Translations under genes and position numbers: made by a program
Shown: positions 1 to 8,350 of the stretch, one piece after another
Layout: each line of letters starts with the position of its first letter
Position numbering within the stretch: position 1 is the first letter of the stretch
Notes under the pieces: generated by a model
Seen by the model: only the letters and a program-made list of their open reading frames with translations
Database searches by the model: none
Told to the model about the DNA's origin: nothing
Assembly: GCF_016583985.1 (NCBI RefSeq)
Contig: NZ_NRSD01000019.1
Location: 1-64,000 of the forward strand
Source: Thiocapsa imhoffii
GTDB lineage: Bacteria > Pseudomonadota > Gammaproteobacteria > Chromatiales > Chromatiaceae
Direction of reading: 5' to 3'
DNA: 64,000 nucleotides

Positions 1-1
1 A

Positions 2-292
2 AGGCCTCTCTCAACAGGACAAGGAAAACGTCAAATCCGTCGCTGGATGCGACAGGTCTCGAATCGCGGAATCAGGTGTTTCGATCGCTTTCTTGGAACG
101 CTTAGAACTCATTTCACTGAAATCACTCATTATTTTGTCAACCGTCAGACGAGCGGATTTGTAGAAGGTCTCAACAATAAATTGAAAGTCCTCAAACGAC
201 GATGTTACGGCATCACCAACCTCGCCCATCTGTATCAAAGAGTGTGCTTGGATCTCAACGGATACGCTCGCTTCGGCGTGGAGCCAATATGA
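2..292 (+). mobile_element. ISL3-family transposase, C-terminal part (cut by window edge)
   Basis: The frame is open from the window edge to a TGA at 290-292. Its end reads SGFVEGLNNKLKVLKRRCYG followed by a conserved HLYQRVCLDLNGY tail. That is the C-terminal part of the DDE domain of ISL3-type transposases, including the late acidic residue in FVEGLNNK. The 5' part lies outside the window, so intactness cannot be judged. It sits at the edge of an AT-richer stretch that also carries a phospholipase-D-like gene and a broken integrase, which fits a site of repeated insertion. I could not define the terminal inverted repeat in the bases after 292. Confidence 0.8.
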
Positions 293-485
293 ATCAATGC
301 GTTAGAGTTTTCGTGTTCAGCGACTTTTCGTAGTTGATGTGTACGTCAAATCTAGCGTTAAATAATTGTTTTTAAATTCTTTTTACATTCCCCTGAAATC
401 CGGGAGAGCCTTTGGAACTACAAAATATCATAAATTTCAACATCTAGACGTTCGTAACAACTCTAATGTCATCTTGATACACATG
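293..485. other. AT-rich non-coding stretch downstream of the transposase
   Basis: No convincing gene. The composition is clearly AT-richer than the rest of the window. It should contain the right end of the ISL3-type element, but only one end is visible, so no inverted repeat can be matched. Confidence 0.4.
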
Positions 486-1187
486 TTAGTCTTCGGGTCG
501 GAATGTATTAGGCCAAAGGAAATACGGACCAAACTTAGGACTCATACGAAATTCACCACCCACCTCCTTACCTTTAGCGGTAAGGTAGTACTTTCCCTCG
601 CGGGCCTCTAGGTATGCGAGTTCCACGAGTTTTTCTGTGAGTTCTCCAGTTTTCACCCCGAGCTGCTTGGCAAGTTTTGAGGTGGTTAGCTTATCGAATG
701 ACGTTTCCTCGGTCTCTGGATTGCTCTCAACCTCACTCGATACTCGCTCAAGCGAAATTCGCACCTCTTCGCTGATGCGAATAATCCTTTGTGATTCTTG
801 GTAAGCATCTTTATAAAGTTCCCCATCGTCAGTCCGGCGAATTAGAACTCCCATTTCGTTATTATTGACTTGACTAAACTCGTAGAGATTCAGACTGGCA
901 ATGATGCAAAGCTCCTCGTTCATGTAGCACTTCGCATGAAGGTTCTTGCAAAAGCTAGTGCGGATGTATGTCAACTCCTTAAGCCAGTTAATTTCTTCTG
1001 GCTGCAGCTCGCTTTTCCCATAGACAATCCGAACGTCAATCTTTAAACGGTTCTTGTCGGCAAGAAGCTCCTTTATCCGATCATTTAGCTTCAAAAACGG
1101 ACTTATTAAAATGAGGCGGTCTTTTGTATCCTTGATCAGTTCTTCAAGAAAATAGTTGATCGCACTTGTGTTCAGAAACTTGGCCAT
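486..1187 (-). CDS. phospholipase-D-fold protein with C-terminal winged helix
   Basis: 233 residues. Residues 1-135 form a single PLD-like domain with H84-x-K86 (HAKCYMNE) followed by ASLNLYEFSQ, an HKD variant in which the usual Asp is replaced by Glu and the usual Gly-Ser is Ala-Ser. Residues 168-215 look like a winged helix-turn-helix (TTSKLAKQLGVKTGELTEK, then a YYLTAKGKEVGG wing). One HKD per chain implies a dimer, as in small PLD-type nucleases. The fusion to a DNA-binding module suggests action on nucleic acid rather than lipid, which is inference. Base composition is lower in GC than the neighbours, consistent with transfer. It stands alone, with no methylase or helicase partner visible. 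The Asp-to-Glu change leaves catalytic activity uncertain. Confidence 0.7.
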   Translation of the reverse strand: MAKFLNTSAINYFLEELIKDTKDRLILISPFLKLNDRIKELLADKNRLKIDVRIVYGKSELQPEEINWLKELTYIRTSFCKNLHAKCYMNEELCIIASLNLYEFSQVNNNEMGVLIRRTDDGELYKDAYQESQRIIRISEEVRISLERVSSEVESNPETEETSFDKLTTSKLAKQLGVKTGELTEKLVELAYLEAREGKYYLTAKGKEVGGEFRMSPKFGPYFLWPNTFRPED

Positions 1188-1267
1188 TCGTGGATCTCGG
1201 ATGTTGTCTGCGTTGGGTTCTTCAGAAGGCTAACGTGTTCTAGGTTGCATGCGTCTTTCCGTGTACA

Positions 1268-1283
1268 AGACTGCATGCAGTCT
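1268..1283. repeat. 16-bp perfect palindrome AGACTGCATGCAGTCT
   Basis: A perfect inverted repeat without spacer in the 116-bp gap between the PLD-like gene and the broken integrase. The related string TTGCATGCGTC lies about 20 bp upstream. It could be an operator for one of the flanking genes or a relic of a recombination site; neither can be shown. Confidence 0.4.
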
Positions 1284-1303
1284 AGCGCAAGAGTAGCCTA
1301 ACG

Positions 1304-1920
1304 ATGCCTGACGTCAACACCACGCGGACGCGCCGTGAGGACGGCGCACCGTCGAACTGGGACCGTTACCTGGATCTCCTGATCCGCCGTGAGGTTCCGG
1401 CGAAGTTCCGTCAATGGTACGTCCGACGGGTCGAGGATTTCCTGAAGGACCTCAAGCCGGCGGCCTTGTCGGCGCTGACGGCGGACCAGGTCACGGACGA
1501 CCTGCGACGCATGTCGGCACGTTCCGATCTCGCCGAATGGTAGATACGTCAGATGGTCGATGCCTTGCGCTTGCTGTTGGTTGACCTAGCGCAAGTTCCT
1601 GCCGGGAGGGGGTTCGATTGGGGCTATTGGTGGGAGGGGCAGCAGACCTTGTCCCCCGAGCACGCGACGATTGATGGAGTGCGTACGGCTGCGGGTGCTG
1701 GATCTCGATTTCGATAACGGCTTGATCCTGGTGCGCAACGGCAAGGGCGGCAAGGATCGGGCAGTGCCCTTGCCGCAGCGGCTGCGCGAGCCGTTGCAGG
1801 CCCATCTAACTAGGGTCGAGGGTCAGGCGGCGCGGATCGCCAAGCGCCTGCAACAAGACAAGCGCCGCTCGGTCGATCTGCTCGATGGCGGTGTGTTTCA
1901 TCCTCTTGGCCCTAGCCGAG
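1304..1920 (+). pseudogene. Broken integron-type tyrosine recombinase (IntI-like)
   Basis: The N-terminal piece (from ATG 1304) resembles the SAM-like DNA-binding start of integron-type integrases and stops at an in-frame TAG (1541-1543). Reading through it continues as IRQMVDALRLLL, so the stop probably replaced a Gln codon. A second piece in another frame (from about 1671) carries the catalytic-domain stretch MECVRLRVLDLDFDNGLILV and GKGGKDRAVPLP, including the beta-hairpin lysine. The segment between the two pieces is missing, and so is everything after GGVF, including the HxxR box and the nucleophilic Tyr. Lesions: one nonsense codon, a frame change with internal deletion, and a 3' truncation against fixX. 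It cannot encode an active recombinase. No attC-like array was seen nearby. Confidence 0.75.
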
Positions 1921-2253
1921 CTTGTAGGCGACGCCGTAGCCGCCGCGCGGGAGCGCCCAGCCGATGTTGTGGAAGGGGCAGCCCACCCGACAGCTTCCGC
2001 ACTCGAGGCAGGCCTGGTAGCTGACCATCACCTGGCCGGCCCGGTCCAGGTGATAGACCCCGGCGGGGCAGAAAGCGAGGCAGGGTTTGGCCGGACAGCC
2101 CTGGCAGACCTCGTGGTCCTTGATCCAGAGATGGGCGAAGTCTTCGTCGACTTCGTATCGGACCGCTCCGATCAGGGCATCCAGATTCACCTGCGGCAGG
2201 CTTTCCTTCAACTTGGGATCCAGGGGTTCGGGTTGGCGTTGTCGTTTGGTCAT
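1912..2253 (-). CDS. fixX: FixX, ferredoxin-like protein of the FixABCX complex
   Basis: 113 residues, slightly longer than usual for FixX because of a polar N-terminal extension. It has two cysteine clusters: C50-x2-C53-x4-C58-x3-C62 and C82-x2-C85-x2-C88-x3-C92, with CPFHNIGW after the last. FixX is thought to pass electrons from FixC to the quinone pool or to the low-potential acceptor in the bifurcating complex. It is the last gene of the fixABCX operon, starting 2 bases after fixC ends. Its 3' end abuts the integrase remnant, so the operon end coincides with an old insertion junction. Confidence 0.93.
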   Translation of the reverse strand: MTKRQRQPEPLDPKLKESLPQVNLDALIGAVRYEVDEDFAHLWIKDHEVCQGCPAKPCLAFCPAGVYHLDRAGQVMVSYQACLECGSCRVGCPFHNIGWALPRGGYGVAYKLG

Positions 2254-2255
2254 GG

Positions 2256-3572
2256 TCAGCCTCGCAGGCCACGGAGCAGTTTCATCATGTCGTGGGCGAT
2301 TCCGAAGAAGGAGCGTCGCCCGCGCAACAGGCCCAGGATCTCGCCCTCCATCTCGCGCTTCGGCATGCCCTGGGCGGTGAAATAGCGCAGCGCGGCCTCG
2401 TTCATGAAATCGACATAGGTCCCGATGACGTGTGGTGTGCTGTCGAGGAAGTCGGTCATGCGCCGATACTGCTTGAGATCCTTGAGCACGAAGCTCTCTT
2501 CGAGCTTGGTGCGGTAGGCGCGTAGGAAGGCGGCCGAGAAGTCTCCTCGGCGATGGGCCTCGAGCGCCGTCTCGCCGGCCATGCGCCCGGCGGTCATGGC
2601 GAGATTGGAGCCCTCACGATGCACCGCATCGACCATGGCGGCCGCGTCGCCGGCGATCAGCACACCGTCTCCCACCAAATCGGGCATGCGATCGTAGCCC
2701 TGCTCGGGGATCAGATGGGCGCCGTACTCCAGCACGGTCGCACCCGCGAGATAGGGGCGCACGACCGGATGGGCCTTGAAGCGCGCCAGGATCTCGTAGG
2801 GCTTGAGGTTGTGGACGATCAACTCCTCGAGCAGCAGGCCGACTCCGATGGAGATCGCCTTGGCATCGGTGTAGATAAAGGCGGTGCCGGGCAGCCCCAG
2901 AGTGGCGTCGCCAAAGATGTCGATGGCCACCCCTTCATCTGCCCCGGCGAGTCCGAAGCGCGCCTCGATCTCGGCGGCTGGCAGGGCCAACACCTCCTTG
3001 ACCGACAAGGCGACATAGCGTGGTGGGAGGTCACCCTTGGCCAAGCCCAGGCTCTGGGTGAGCAGATTGTTGACGCCCTCGGCGATGACCAGGATGGGGG
3101 CCTGGACCAGGCCCTCGGGGCGGTCGGTGGCGACGCCGAGGGCCCGTCCCCGAGCGTCGCGCACCACCTCGGTCACGGTTGTCTTGGTGATGAGCAACAC
3201 GCCGGCTTGGACCGCCTGTTCGGCAAACCAGGCATCGAAGCGTGCCCGCAGAGCCGTATAGGCTCCGGTCGGCGCGGTCTTATAGTGCACGCTCTTGTGC
3301 ATGATCCGCACCACGCTGTCGGGTGACAGCAGCCAATAGCCCTGCTCGGTGACAGGCCGCTCGAAGGGCGGGTGGCGCTCGGCATAGTCGGGGATTACCT
3401 CGGCGAGTGCATGGGGATAGAGCACGCCGCCGAACAGATTCTTGGCGCCGGGGAGGCGTCCCCGCTCGATCAGGCAGACCTTCAGACCGCCCTTGGCCAT
3501 GGTGATGGCGGCGGCGACCCCGGCCGGGCCGGCGCCCACCACGATGGCGTCGCAGCGGTGGTTCGGCGTCAT
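2256..3572 (-). CDS. fixC: FixC, FAD-dependent ETF-quinone oxidoreductase-like subunit
   Basis: 438 residues, normal for FixC. An N-terminal Rossmann FAD site (VVGAGPAGVAAAITMAKGG, residues 11-29) is followed by the family box LFGGVLYP and, further on, a GDAAAMVDAVHREGSNLAM FAD-binding segment. By homology to electron-transfer-flavoprotein:quinone oxidoreductases it receives electrons from the FixAB flavoprotein and reduces quinone, while FixAB sends the other electron to ferredoxin or flavodoxin for nitrogenase. Its ATG overlaps the fixB stop by 4 bases, so the two are translationally coupled. Confidence 0.95.
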   Translation of the reverse strand: MTPNHRCDAIVVGAGPAGVAAAITMAKGGLKVCLIERGRLPGAKNLFGGVLYPHALAEVIPDYAERHPPFERPVTEQGYWLLSPDSVVRIMHKSVHYKTAPTGAYTALRARFDAWFAEQAVQAGVLLITKTTVTEVVRDARGRALGVATDRPEGLVQAPILVIAEGVNNLLTQSLGLAKGDLPPRYVALSVKEVLALPAAEIEARFGLAGADEGVAIDIFGDATLGLPGTAFIYTDAKAISIGVGLLLEELIVHNLKPYEILARFKAHPVVRPYLAGATVLEYGAHLIPEQGYDRMPDLVGDGVLIAGDAAAMVDAVHREGSNLAMTAGRMAGETALEAHRRGDFSAAFLRAYRTKLEESFVLKDLKQYRRMTDFLDSTPHVIGTYVDFMNEAALRYFTAQGMPKREMEGEILGLLRGRRSFFGIAHDMMKLLRGLRG

Positions 3573-4603
3573 GGCGAATCCCCCGCGCGCAGCGTCTGCA
3601 GCTGGCGGATCAGCTCGGGGATCACCTCGTGGAGATCGCCAACGATCCCGAGATGGGCGATCTGGAAGATCGGCGCCTCGGGATCCCGGTTGATGGCCAA
3701 GATAAGATTCGCATCGCCCATGCCGACTCGATGCTGCACGGCACCGGAGATCCCGGCGGCGATATAGAGCTTGGGCCGCACCGTCTTGCCGGTCTGTCCG
3801 ACCTGATGATCAGCCGAGATCCAGCCGGCATCGACGAGTGGCCGCGTGACGGCGACAATGCCGCCGAGCAGATCAGCAAGCTGCCTGAGCAGTGTCAGGC
3901 CGTCGGGACCGCCGAGCCCGCGCCCGCCGGCGACGATCACCTGAGCGTGCTCCAGGTTGAGCCGCTCGGCACCGGGGATGAGCCGCAGTCGTCGCACCGG
4001 GAGGTCGGCCTCGCGGAGATCCAGCTCGACCGCCAGGATCTCGCCCGTGGCACCCCGCGGCAGTGCCTCGGGAAGCGGCAGCACGCGCGGTCTGACCGTG
4101 GCCATCTGCGGGCGGTGTTTGCGGCAGAGGATGGTCGCCATCAGGTTGCCGCCGAAGGTTGGCCGGGTGGCGGCCAGGATCCTGAGTTTGGGATCGATGG
4201 TGAGTTCGGTGCAGTCAGCGGTCAGTCCGGTTTCCAGTTGGGTGGCGATGGTGCTCGCTAGGTCCCGGCCGAGAGTCGTCGCCCCGATCAGCAGGATCTC
4301 GGGACGATAGGTCTGGGCCAAGCGGCTGACGCCGAGGGCATAGGGCAGATTACGGTAGAGTGCCAGCACCGGATCCTCGAGCAGGTACACCCGGCTGGCG
4401 CCGTAGCGGAAGGCCTCGGCGGCGAGGTGGCGCACACCGTACCCCGGGAGCACGGCTTCCACGCAGGTTGCCTCGCCGTCGAGTTCGCTCGCCAGCCGCC
4501 GGGCCGCGCCCAGCAGCTCCCAGGAGACGGGATGCACCTGCCCGGCGTCTTGCTCGATCAGCACCCAGATACGTGGGGCACCGAGATCCGGCGTTTCAGT
4601 CAT
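3569..4603 (-). CDS. fixB: FixB, ETF alpha-type subunit
   Basis: 344 residues. The C-terminal third is the typical ETF-alpha FAD domain, with PKLYIAAGISGAVQHRVGM followed by the AINRDPEAPIFQIAHLGIVG segment. With FixA it forms the flavoprotein heterodimer that bifurcates electrons from NADH. Overlaps of 4 bases join it to fixA upstream and fixC downstream, giving one tightly coupled operon. The product is expected in the cytoplasm at the membrane face. Confidence 0.95.
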   Translation of the reverse strand: MTETPDLGAPRIWVLIEQDAGQVHPVSWELLGAARRLASELDGEATCVEAVLPGYGVRHLAAEAFRYGASRVYLLEDPVLALYRNLPYALGVSRLAQTYRPEILLIGATTLGRDLASTIATQLETGLTADCTELTIDPKLRILAATRPTFGGNLMATILCRKHRPQMATVRPRVLPLPEALPRGATGEILAVELDLREADLPVRRLRLIPGAERLNLEHAQVIVAGGRGLGGPDGLTLLRQLADLLGGIVAVTRPLVDAGWISADHQVGQTGKTVRPKLYIAAGISGAVQHRVGMGDANLILAINRDPEAPIFQIAHLGIVGDLHEVIPELIRQLQTLRAGDSP

Positions 4604-5454
4604 GCGTTGCTCTCGTCACGGGGGGCGGTCGCGGGAGCGGAGCTCAGCACGCCGGCCGTGACCAGACGTTGCAATGCCTGGCCAACGACCCTGGTCAAAC
4701 CGCTCTCGGCCACGGACATCCGCTCACCTGGCTCCTTGCGCGGTGGCGTGAATGCCTTTGAGACAATGGTGGCCGACCCTTTGATCCCGATGCGGGCAGG
4801 ATCGAACGGAACGGGGGTGGTGGCATCCCAGGTCTCGGGTCGATAGTGGGCCGCACGGACCAGATTGGGCAGGGGCGCGCGGGCGATCGTCGCGATCTCC
4901 TTCTCGACCGTCAGGAGCGCCGGCAAGGTGGTTTCCAGCACCTCGATGCCTTGCTCGATCCGGCGGTGGATGATGGCCGTGCGGGTCGCGGGATCAAGGG
5001 ACTCGATGCGCATCGCATAGGTGATGAGCGGGACGGCCAAGCGCGTGGCGACGCCCGGCCCGACCTGCGCGGTGTCGCCGTCGATCGCCTGCTTGCCGAA
5101 CAGCAGCAGGTCCGCCGGGTCCTCGACCTGGATGGCCGCGATCGCATGGGCGATGACATAGGCGGTGGCGAGGGTGTCGGCGCCTCCGAATTTGCGGTCG
5201 GACAGCAGGATCGCCCGATCCGCACCCTGTTCCACGCACTCGACGAGCGCCTCGGCCGCCTTCGGCGGCCCCATGGTCAGCACGGTCACCGTGCCACCGA
5301 ACCGTTCCTTGAGTCGGATCGCCATCTCCAGGGCATGGCGATCATAAGGGTTGATGACCGCCGGCACGCCCTCTCGAATCAAGGTGCCGGTCTCCGGGTC
5401 GATGCGAACATGGGTGGTGTCCGGCACCTGCTTGATGGCAACGATCGTATGCAT
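4600..5454 (-). CDS. fixA: FixA, ETF beta-type subunit
   Basis: 284 residues, starting MHTIVAIKQVPDTTHVRID, the standard N-terminus of FixA. It contains the ETF-beta AMP/FAD-binding core (GKQAIDGDTAQVGP). It is the first gene of fixABCX. The 30 bases before the ATG show no strong Shine-Dalgarno sequence. I looked upstream for a sigma-54 -24/-12 element and for a NifA site (TGT-N10-ACA) and found neither, so nitrogen control is expected from the family but not demonstrated here. Confidence 0.95.
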   Translation of the reverse strand: MHTIVAIKQVPDTTHVRIDPETGTLIREGVPAVINPYDRHALEMAIRLKERFGGTVTVLTMGPPKAAEALVECVEQGADRAILLSDRKFGGADTLATAYVIAHAIAAIQVEDPADLLLFGKQAIDGDTAQVGPGVATRLAVPLITYAMRIESLDPATRTAIIHRRIEQGIEVLETTLPALLTVEKEIATIARAPLPNLVRAAHYRPETWDATTPVPFDPARIGIKGSATIVSKAFTPPRKEPGERMSVAESGLTRVVGQALQRLVTAGVLSSAPATAPRDESNA

Positions 5455-5924
5455 GCGCGAGTCAAAAAAGAGGATGCGTCTCCCAACGGGGACAAGACGA
5501 TTTCATTGTAGGCGGTCGATGATCCAGATGCCGTGCGGTGGGACACGAATTCGTCCGTGGATCGATCGGCTGCGAGACCGGGGCCGGGTCGAATCCAGGG
5601 CGAATGGATGCCCAGTGCGGCCCAGGTGTTGATTCCATCGCCCCATCCCCGAGCCACGGGTCGGTGTGATCGGGCAGGCTCTGGCGCGCAGAACCAGCTG
5701 AATACAGGAGTCAATCTCAACGCACGGCATCTGGACCTTCGTTGCGATCTTGCGCACTATCTGCATCATCTTGGCCGGTGGGTGGATTGGGGTCATGTGT
5801 GTCCTGTGACGCTGATCGTTCTGTGGACATGGAGCATGGGCATCCTGGCAAGACCCTGGCAAAGCGCAACCCGAGGGAGCGTGCTGGGTGCTCCAGGGAC
5901 AACTGGCATCGGAGATGTTGAGAC
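5455..5924. other. 470-bp divergent intergenic region (fixA / zinc peptidase)
   Basis: Open frames exist on both strands, but their Arg/Ser/Pro-rich translations resemble no protein, as expected of GC-rich non-coding DNA. The region should hold the promoters of fixABCX (minus) and of the peptidase gene (plus). No clear sigma-54 element, operator or hairpin was recognised. Confidence 0.4.
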
Positions 5925-6815
5925 ATGAAGTGGCGAGATCGTCAACAAAGCAACAACGTCGATGACCGGCGACACCAGAGGGGGCCCGTGCAAGGGCAGG
6001 GTGGGGGGCCATCGGTTGCAACGATCCTGATGCTGTGGCCCATCATCAAGCCGCTGTTGCGCTCGAAGCTGGGGCTGGCGATCCTGGGCATCGGCGCGAT
6101 TTTTTATTTTGCCGGCTTCAACCTGTCACTCGACCCTGGTCTGAGCGGCTCCAGCCCGATCGACGCGGCACGCGACGACGAGATGGCGGCCTTCATCAAG
6201 ACCGTGCATGCGGACACAGAGGCTGTTTGGTCTCGCCTCTTCGCTCAGTCCGGACATCGTTATCCGCCGCCTATCCTGGTGCTCTATCGGGGATCTACGC
6301 AGAGTGGCTGTGGCCCCGCAAGCGCGCGCATGGGTCCTTTCTATTGCCCGCAAGACCAGCGCATTTATGTGGATCTCGGATTTTTTGATGAACTCGCACA
6401 ACAACATGGCGCCAAGGGCGAGTTCGCGCGCGCCTATGTCCTCGCGCATGAGGTTGGTCACCATATCCAAAACCTTGAGGGCACGTTGGCGGATGTCCAG
6501 CGCGCGAAACAGCAGGTGCGAAGCAATGCCGAGCAGAACGAATTACAGGTGCGGGTGGAACTGCAGGCCGACTGTTATGCCGGTGTTTGGGCGAATCATG
6601 CCCAGCAATTGTTCAGTATGCTGGAGGAGGGCGACCTCGAGGATGCGCTGAGGGCCGCCGCGGCGATCGGTGATGACCGACTACAGCAACAAGCTCGTGG
6701 TTTCGCAATCCCGCATACCTTTACGCACGGAACCTCGAAGCAGCGCGCGGGTTGGTTTGCGCGTGGTTTCAAGACGGGTGAGATCAGCGCCTGCGACACC
6801 TTTGGTGGCGGTTAG
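5925..6815 (+). CDS. Neutral zinc metallopeptidase (YpfJ type)
   Basis: 296 residues. A charged N-terminus is followed by one membrane segment (about 47-66, LGLAILGIGAIFYFAGFNL) and a soluble domain with H175-E-V-G-H179 inside YVLAHEVGHHIQNLEG. ELQADCYAGVW (about 212-222) supplies the third zinc ligand. This is the Zn_peptidase family of YpfJ (Pfam PF04228), single-pass membrane proteins of unknown substrate. GCGPASARMGPFYCP is the family's conserved cysteine-containing strand. It is transcribed divergently from fixABCX and followed by a SlyD-like isomerase 138 bp downstream, so both could be envelope or protein-quality genes. Confidence 0.9.
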   Translation: MKWRDRQQSNNVDDRRHQRGPVQGQGGGPSVATILMLWPIIKPLLRSKLGLAILGIGAIFYFAGFNLSLDPGLSGSSPIDAARDDEMAAFIKTVHADTEAVWSRLFAQSGHRYPPPILVLYRGSTQSGCGPASARMGPFYCPQDQRIYVDLGFFDELAQQHGAKGEFARAYVLAHEVGHHIQNLEGTLADVQRAKQQVRSNAEQNELQVRVELQADCYAGVWANHAQQLFSMLEEGDLEDALRAAAAIGDDRLQQQARGFAIPHTFTHGTSKQRAGWFARGFKTGEISACDTFGGG

Positions 6816-6953
6816 CCCAATGCCGCATGATCTCTGCTCATCGGCGTCTTGGCCGTGTCAACGCGCGTGGTCGTCGGGCAGATGCACTGACCGCTGGAGT
6901 CGAGCGGCACACCGGGACACGCCAAAACCGACATCACCTTTCCGGAGAGGACC

Positions 6954-7457
6954 ATGACCGAAGCCGCTACCCATGCGATTGCCGCAGGCAAGTATGTCGA
7001 ACTCACCTATTGCGTCAGGGACAGCAAGAGTGGGGATATCCTCACCGAAATCACACGGCCACTCAATTATGTTCACGGCGTGAATGAGATCCTCGCGCCG
7101 GTGATCACCCGCGAACTCGAGGGTAAGACGCAAGGAGAGCGGGTCGACTTACTCGTCGACTGCACCGAGCTTTATGGTCCGCGAGACGAGTCCCTGGTGA
7201 TCACGGAAAAAGTTTCTCTCGTGCCGCGCGAATATCGCCAAGTCGGCAGTCAGATTTTGATGGAGAACAACCTCGGTCGCATGAAGAGCTTTCTGGTGAC
7301 CAAGATTGAGGGGGATCGGATCACCTTTGATGGCAATAACCCGCTCTGTGGCAAGGAGGTCATCTACCAAGTCAAGATCCAGTTGGTGCGGGATGCAACG
7401 GAAGAGGAGCAACAGTTGGGTGGTCACCCAGCGGCGGAGGCTGGCTCCGAGTCGTGA
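6954..7457 (+). CDS. SlyD-like FKBP peptidyl-prolyl isomerase, copy 1
   Basis: 167 residues. It begins KYVELTYCVRDSKSGDIL, then LNYVHGVNEI, the GPRDESLVI box, an inserted flap-type region, and closes the FKBP fold with FDGNNPLCGKEVIYQVKI, matching the order of SlyD-type FKBPs. SlyD proteins combine proline isomerase and chaperone activity and assist metalloenzyme assembly. This one lacks the His/Cys-rich metal-binding tail of E. coli SlyD and ends in a short acidic and Gly-rich tail. An AGGA element lies just upstream of the ATG. A clear paralogue (8351-8860) lies on the opposite strand, the two enclosing several small unknown genes. Confidence 0.85.
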   Translation: MTEAATHAIAAGKYVELTYCVRDSKSGDILTEITRPLNYVHGVNEILAPVITRELEGKTQGERVDLLVDCTELYGPRDESLVITEKVSLVPREYRQVGSQILMENNLGRMKSFLVTKIEGDRITFDGNNPLCGKEVIYQVKIQLVRDATEEEQQLGGHPAAEAGSES

Positions 7458-7638
7458 GGGCGAGGGTCTTGATGCCGCCAGGGGTAGGCTAGGAAAGGTT
7501 GAGCTGGCGTGATGATCGGTGATCAACGGCCAGAACTCGCCGGTTCGGTGAGCATCGCACGCGGCCCATCCAGTCCGATGGGAGGTCGTGGGGTATCGCG
7601 GTCGCCATGACCACGGAGCCCCACGATCAACCCCTCAC

Positions 7639-7800
7639 TCAGGGCCGTTTCGGCGCCTTGTACTCGACTTCTTTCTGGAGATTGTCCCAGAGTGTTTCAT
7701 AGCCGACGAAGCCCTTCTCGTTGGGCTCCATTTGCTTGGTTCTGAAAAACCGGGCCTTGCCTTCCGGGACCTTTGGTCTGCTCTTGGTTTGCTCGCTCAT
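7639..7800 (-). CDS. Small basic protein of unknown function (53 aa)
   Basis: The reading frame starts MSEQTKSRPKVPEGKARFF and ends KEVEYKAPKRP. A good ribosome binding site (AGAGGTG) lies 4 bases before the ATG. The protein is very polar, with no membrane segment or cysteine. It is the last and shortest member of a minus-strand run of four small genes, about 185 bp after the 103-residue gene. Codon use resembles the neighbours. I do not recognise a family. The placement and ribosome site make it likely to be real. Confidence 0.6.
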   Translation of the reverse strand: MSEQTKSRPKVPEGKARFFRTKQMEPNEKGFVGYETLWDNLQKEVEYKAPKRP

Positions 7801-7853
7801 CAATCACCTCTGTCAACACATCATGATGGATAGGATGGGGCGCGACCTCGATA

Positions 7854-7868
7854 CCCGTGGACCACGGG
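7854..7868. repeat. Inverted repeat CCCGTGG-A-CCACGGG
   Basis: A 7-bp perfect inverted repeat with a one-base centre lies between the 53- and 103-residue genes. As RNA it could fold with a 5-bp stem and 5-base loop. There is no T-run, so an intrinsic terminator is doubtful; a protein-binding site is equally possible. Confidence 0.35.
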
Positions 7869-7985
7869 ATCAGGACGCCTGATTGCCACACATGCTCGCT
7901 AGCCTCAAAGACATCATCAGTTCGACTCGCGTTTCCAGCGCATTGCCGATGAACCGACGAAGCACTGAACAGATGATGATTCGGC

Positions 7986-8297
7986 TCAAGATTTCAGCAA
8001 TTGCTCCAGAACCTCATACACAAATTCATGCGTGTACGAGTTCTCGCCACAGTGAACCAATTCTTCATCGGCGGTGCGAAACGTGAGGTACGGATGCACT
8101 TCCGTGCCATCGAATTCAATCGCCGATGTGTCATCGATTGCGCTGACCACGCTGAATGCGATGCTGGCCGTCAACTCATCGAGCTTGACGCCACTCAGCC
8201 CGGCTTCCTGCAGTTTCACCCGAATGCTCTGGACCAGTTCGCGCACCAACAGGGCCTGCTGTTCTTCGAATCGCGCGGTATCGAGCTTCAACTGCAT
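7986..8297 (-). CDS. Conserved-looking small protein of unknown function (103 aa)
   Basis: Starts MQLKLDTARFEEQQALLVRE. The N-terminal half is helical and the C-terminal half (about 60-103) contains VHPYLTFRTADEELVHCGEN and FVYEVLEQLL, giving an acidic soluble alpha/beta protein with one cysteine. There is no signal peptide or membrane helix. It follows the SlyD-like gene on the same strand after 53 bp, so it probably shares its transcript. I do not recognise a family. Confidence 0.65.
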   Translation of the reverse strand: MQLKLDTARFEEQQALLVRELVQSIRVKLQEAGLSGVKLDELTASIAFSVVSAIDDTSAIEFDGTEVHPYLTFRTADEELVHCGENSYTHEFVYEVLEQLLKS

Positions 8298-8350
8298 GTT
8301 TTGTATCCTATGCCGGAGGTGTCAAGCCCATCGGACCGCCGGCGTTGGTG

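Noticed and set aside
5503..6021. Minus-strand frame upstream of fixA
   Set aside because: The Pro/Arg/Ser-rich translation lacks any family pattern and overlaps the peptidase start.
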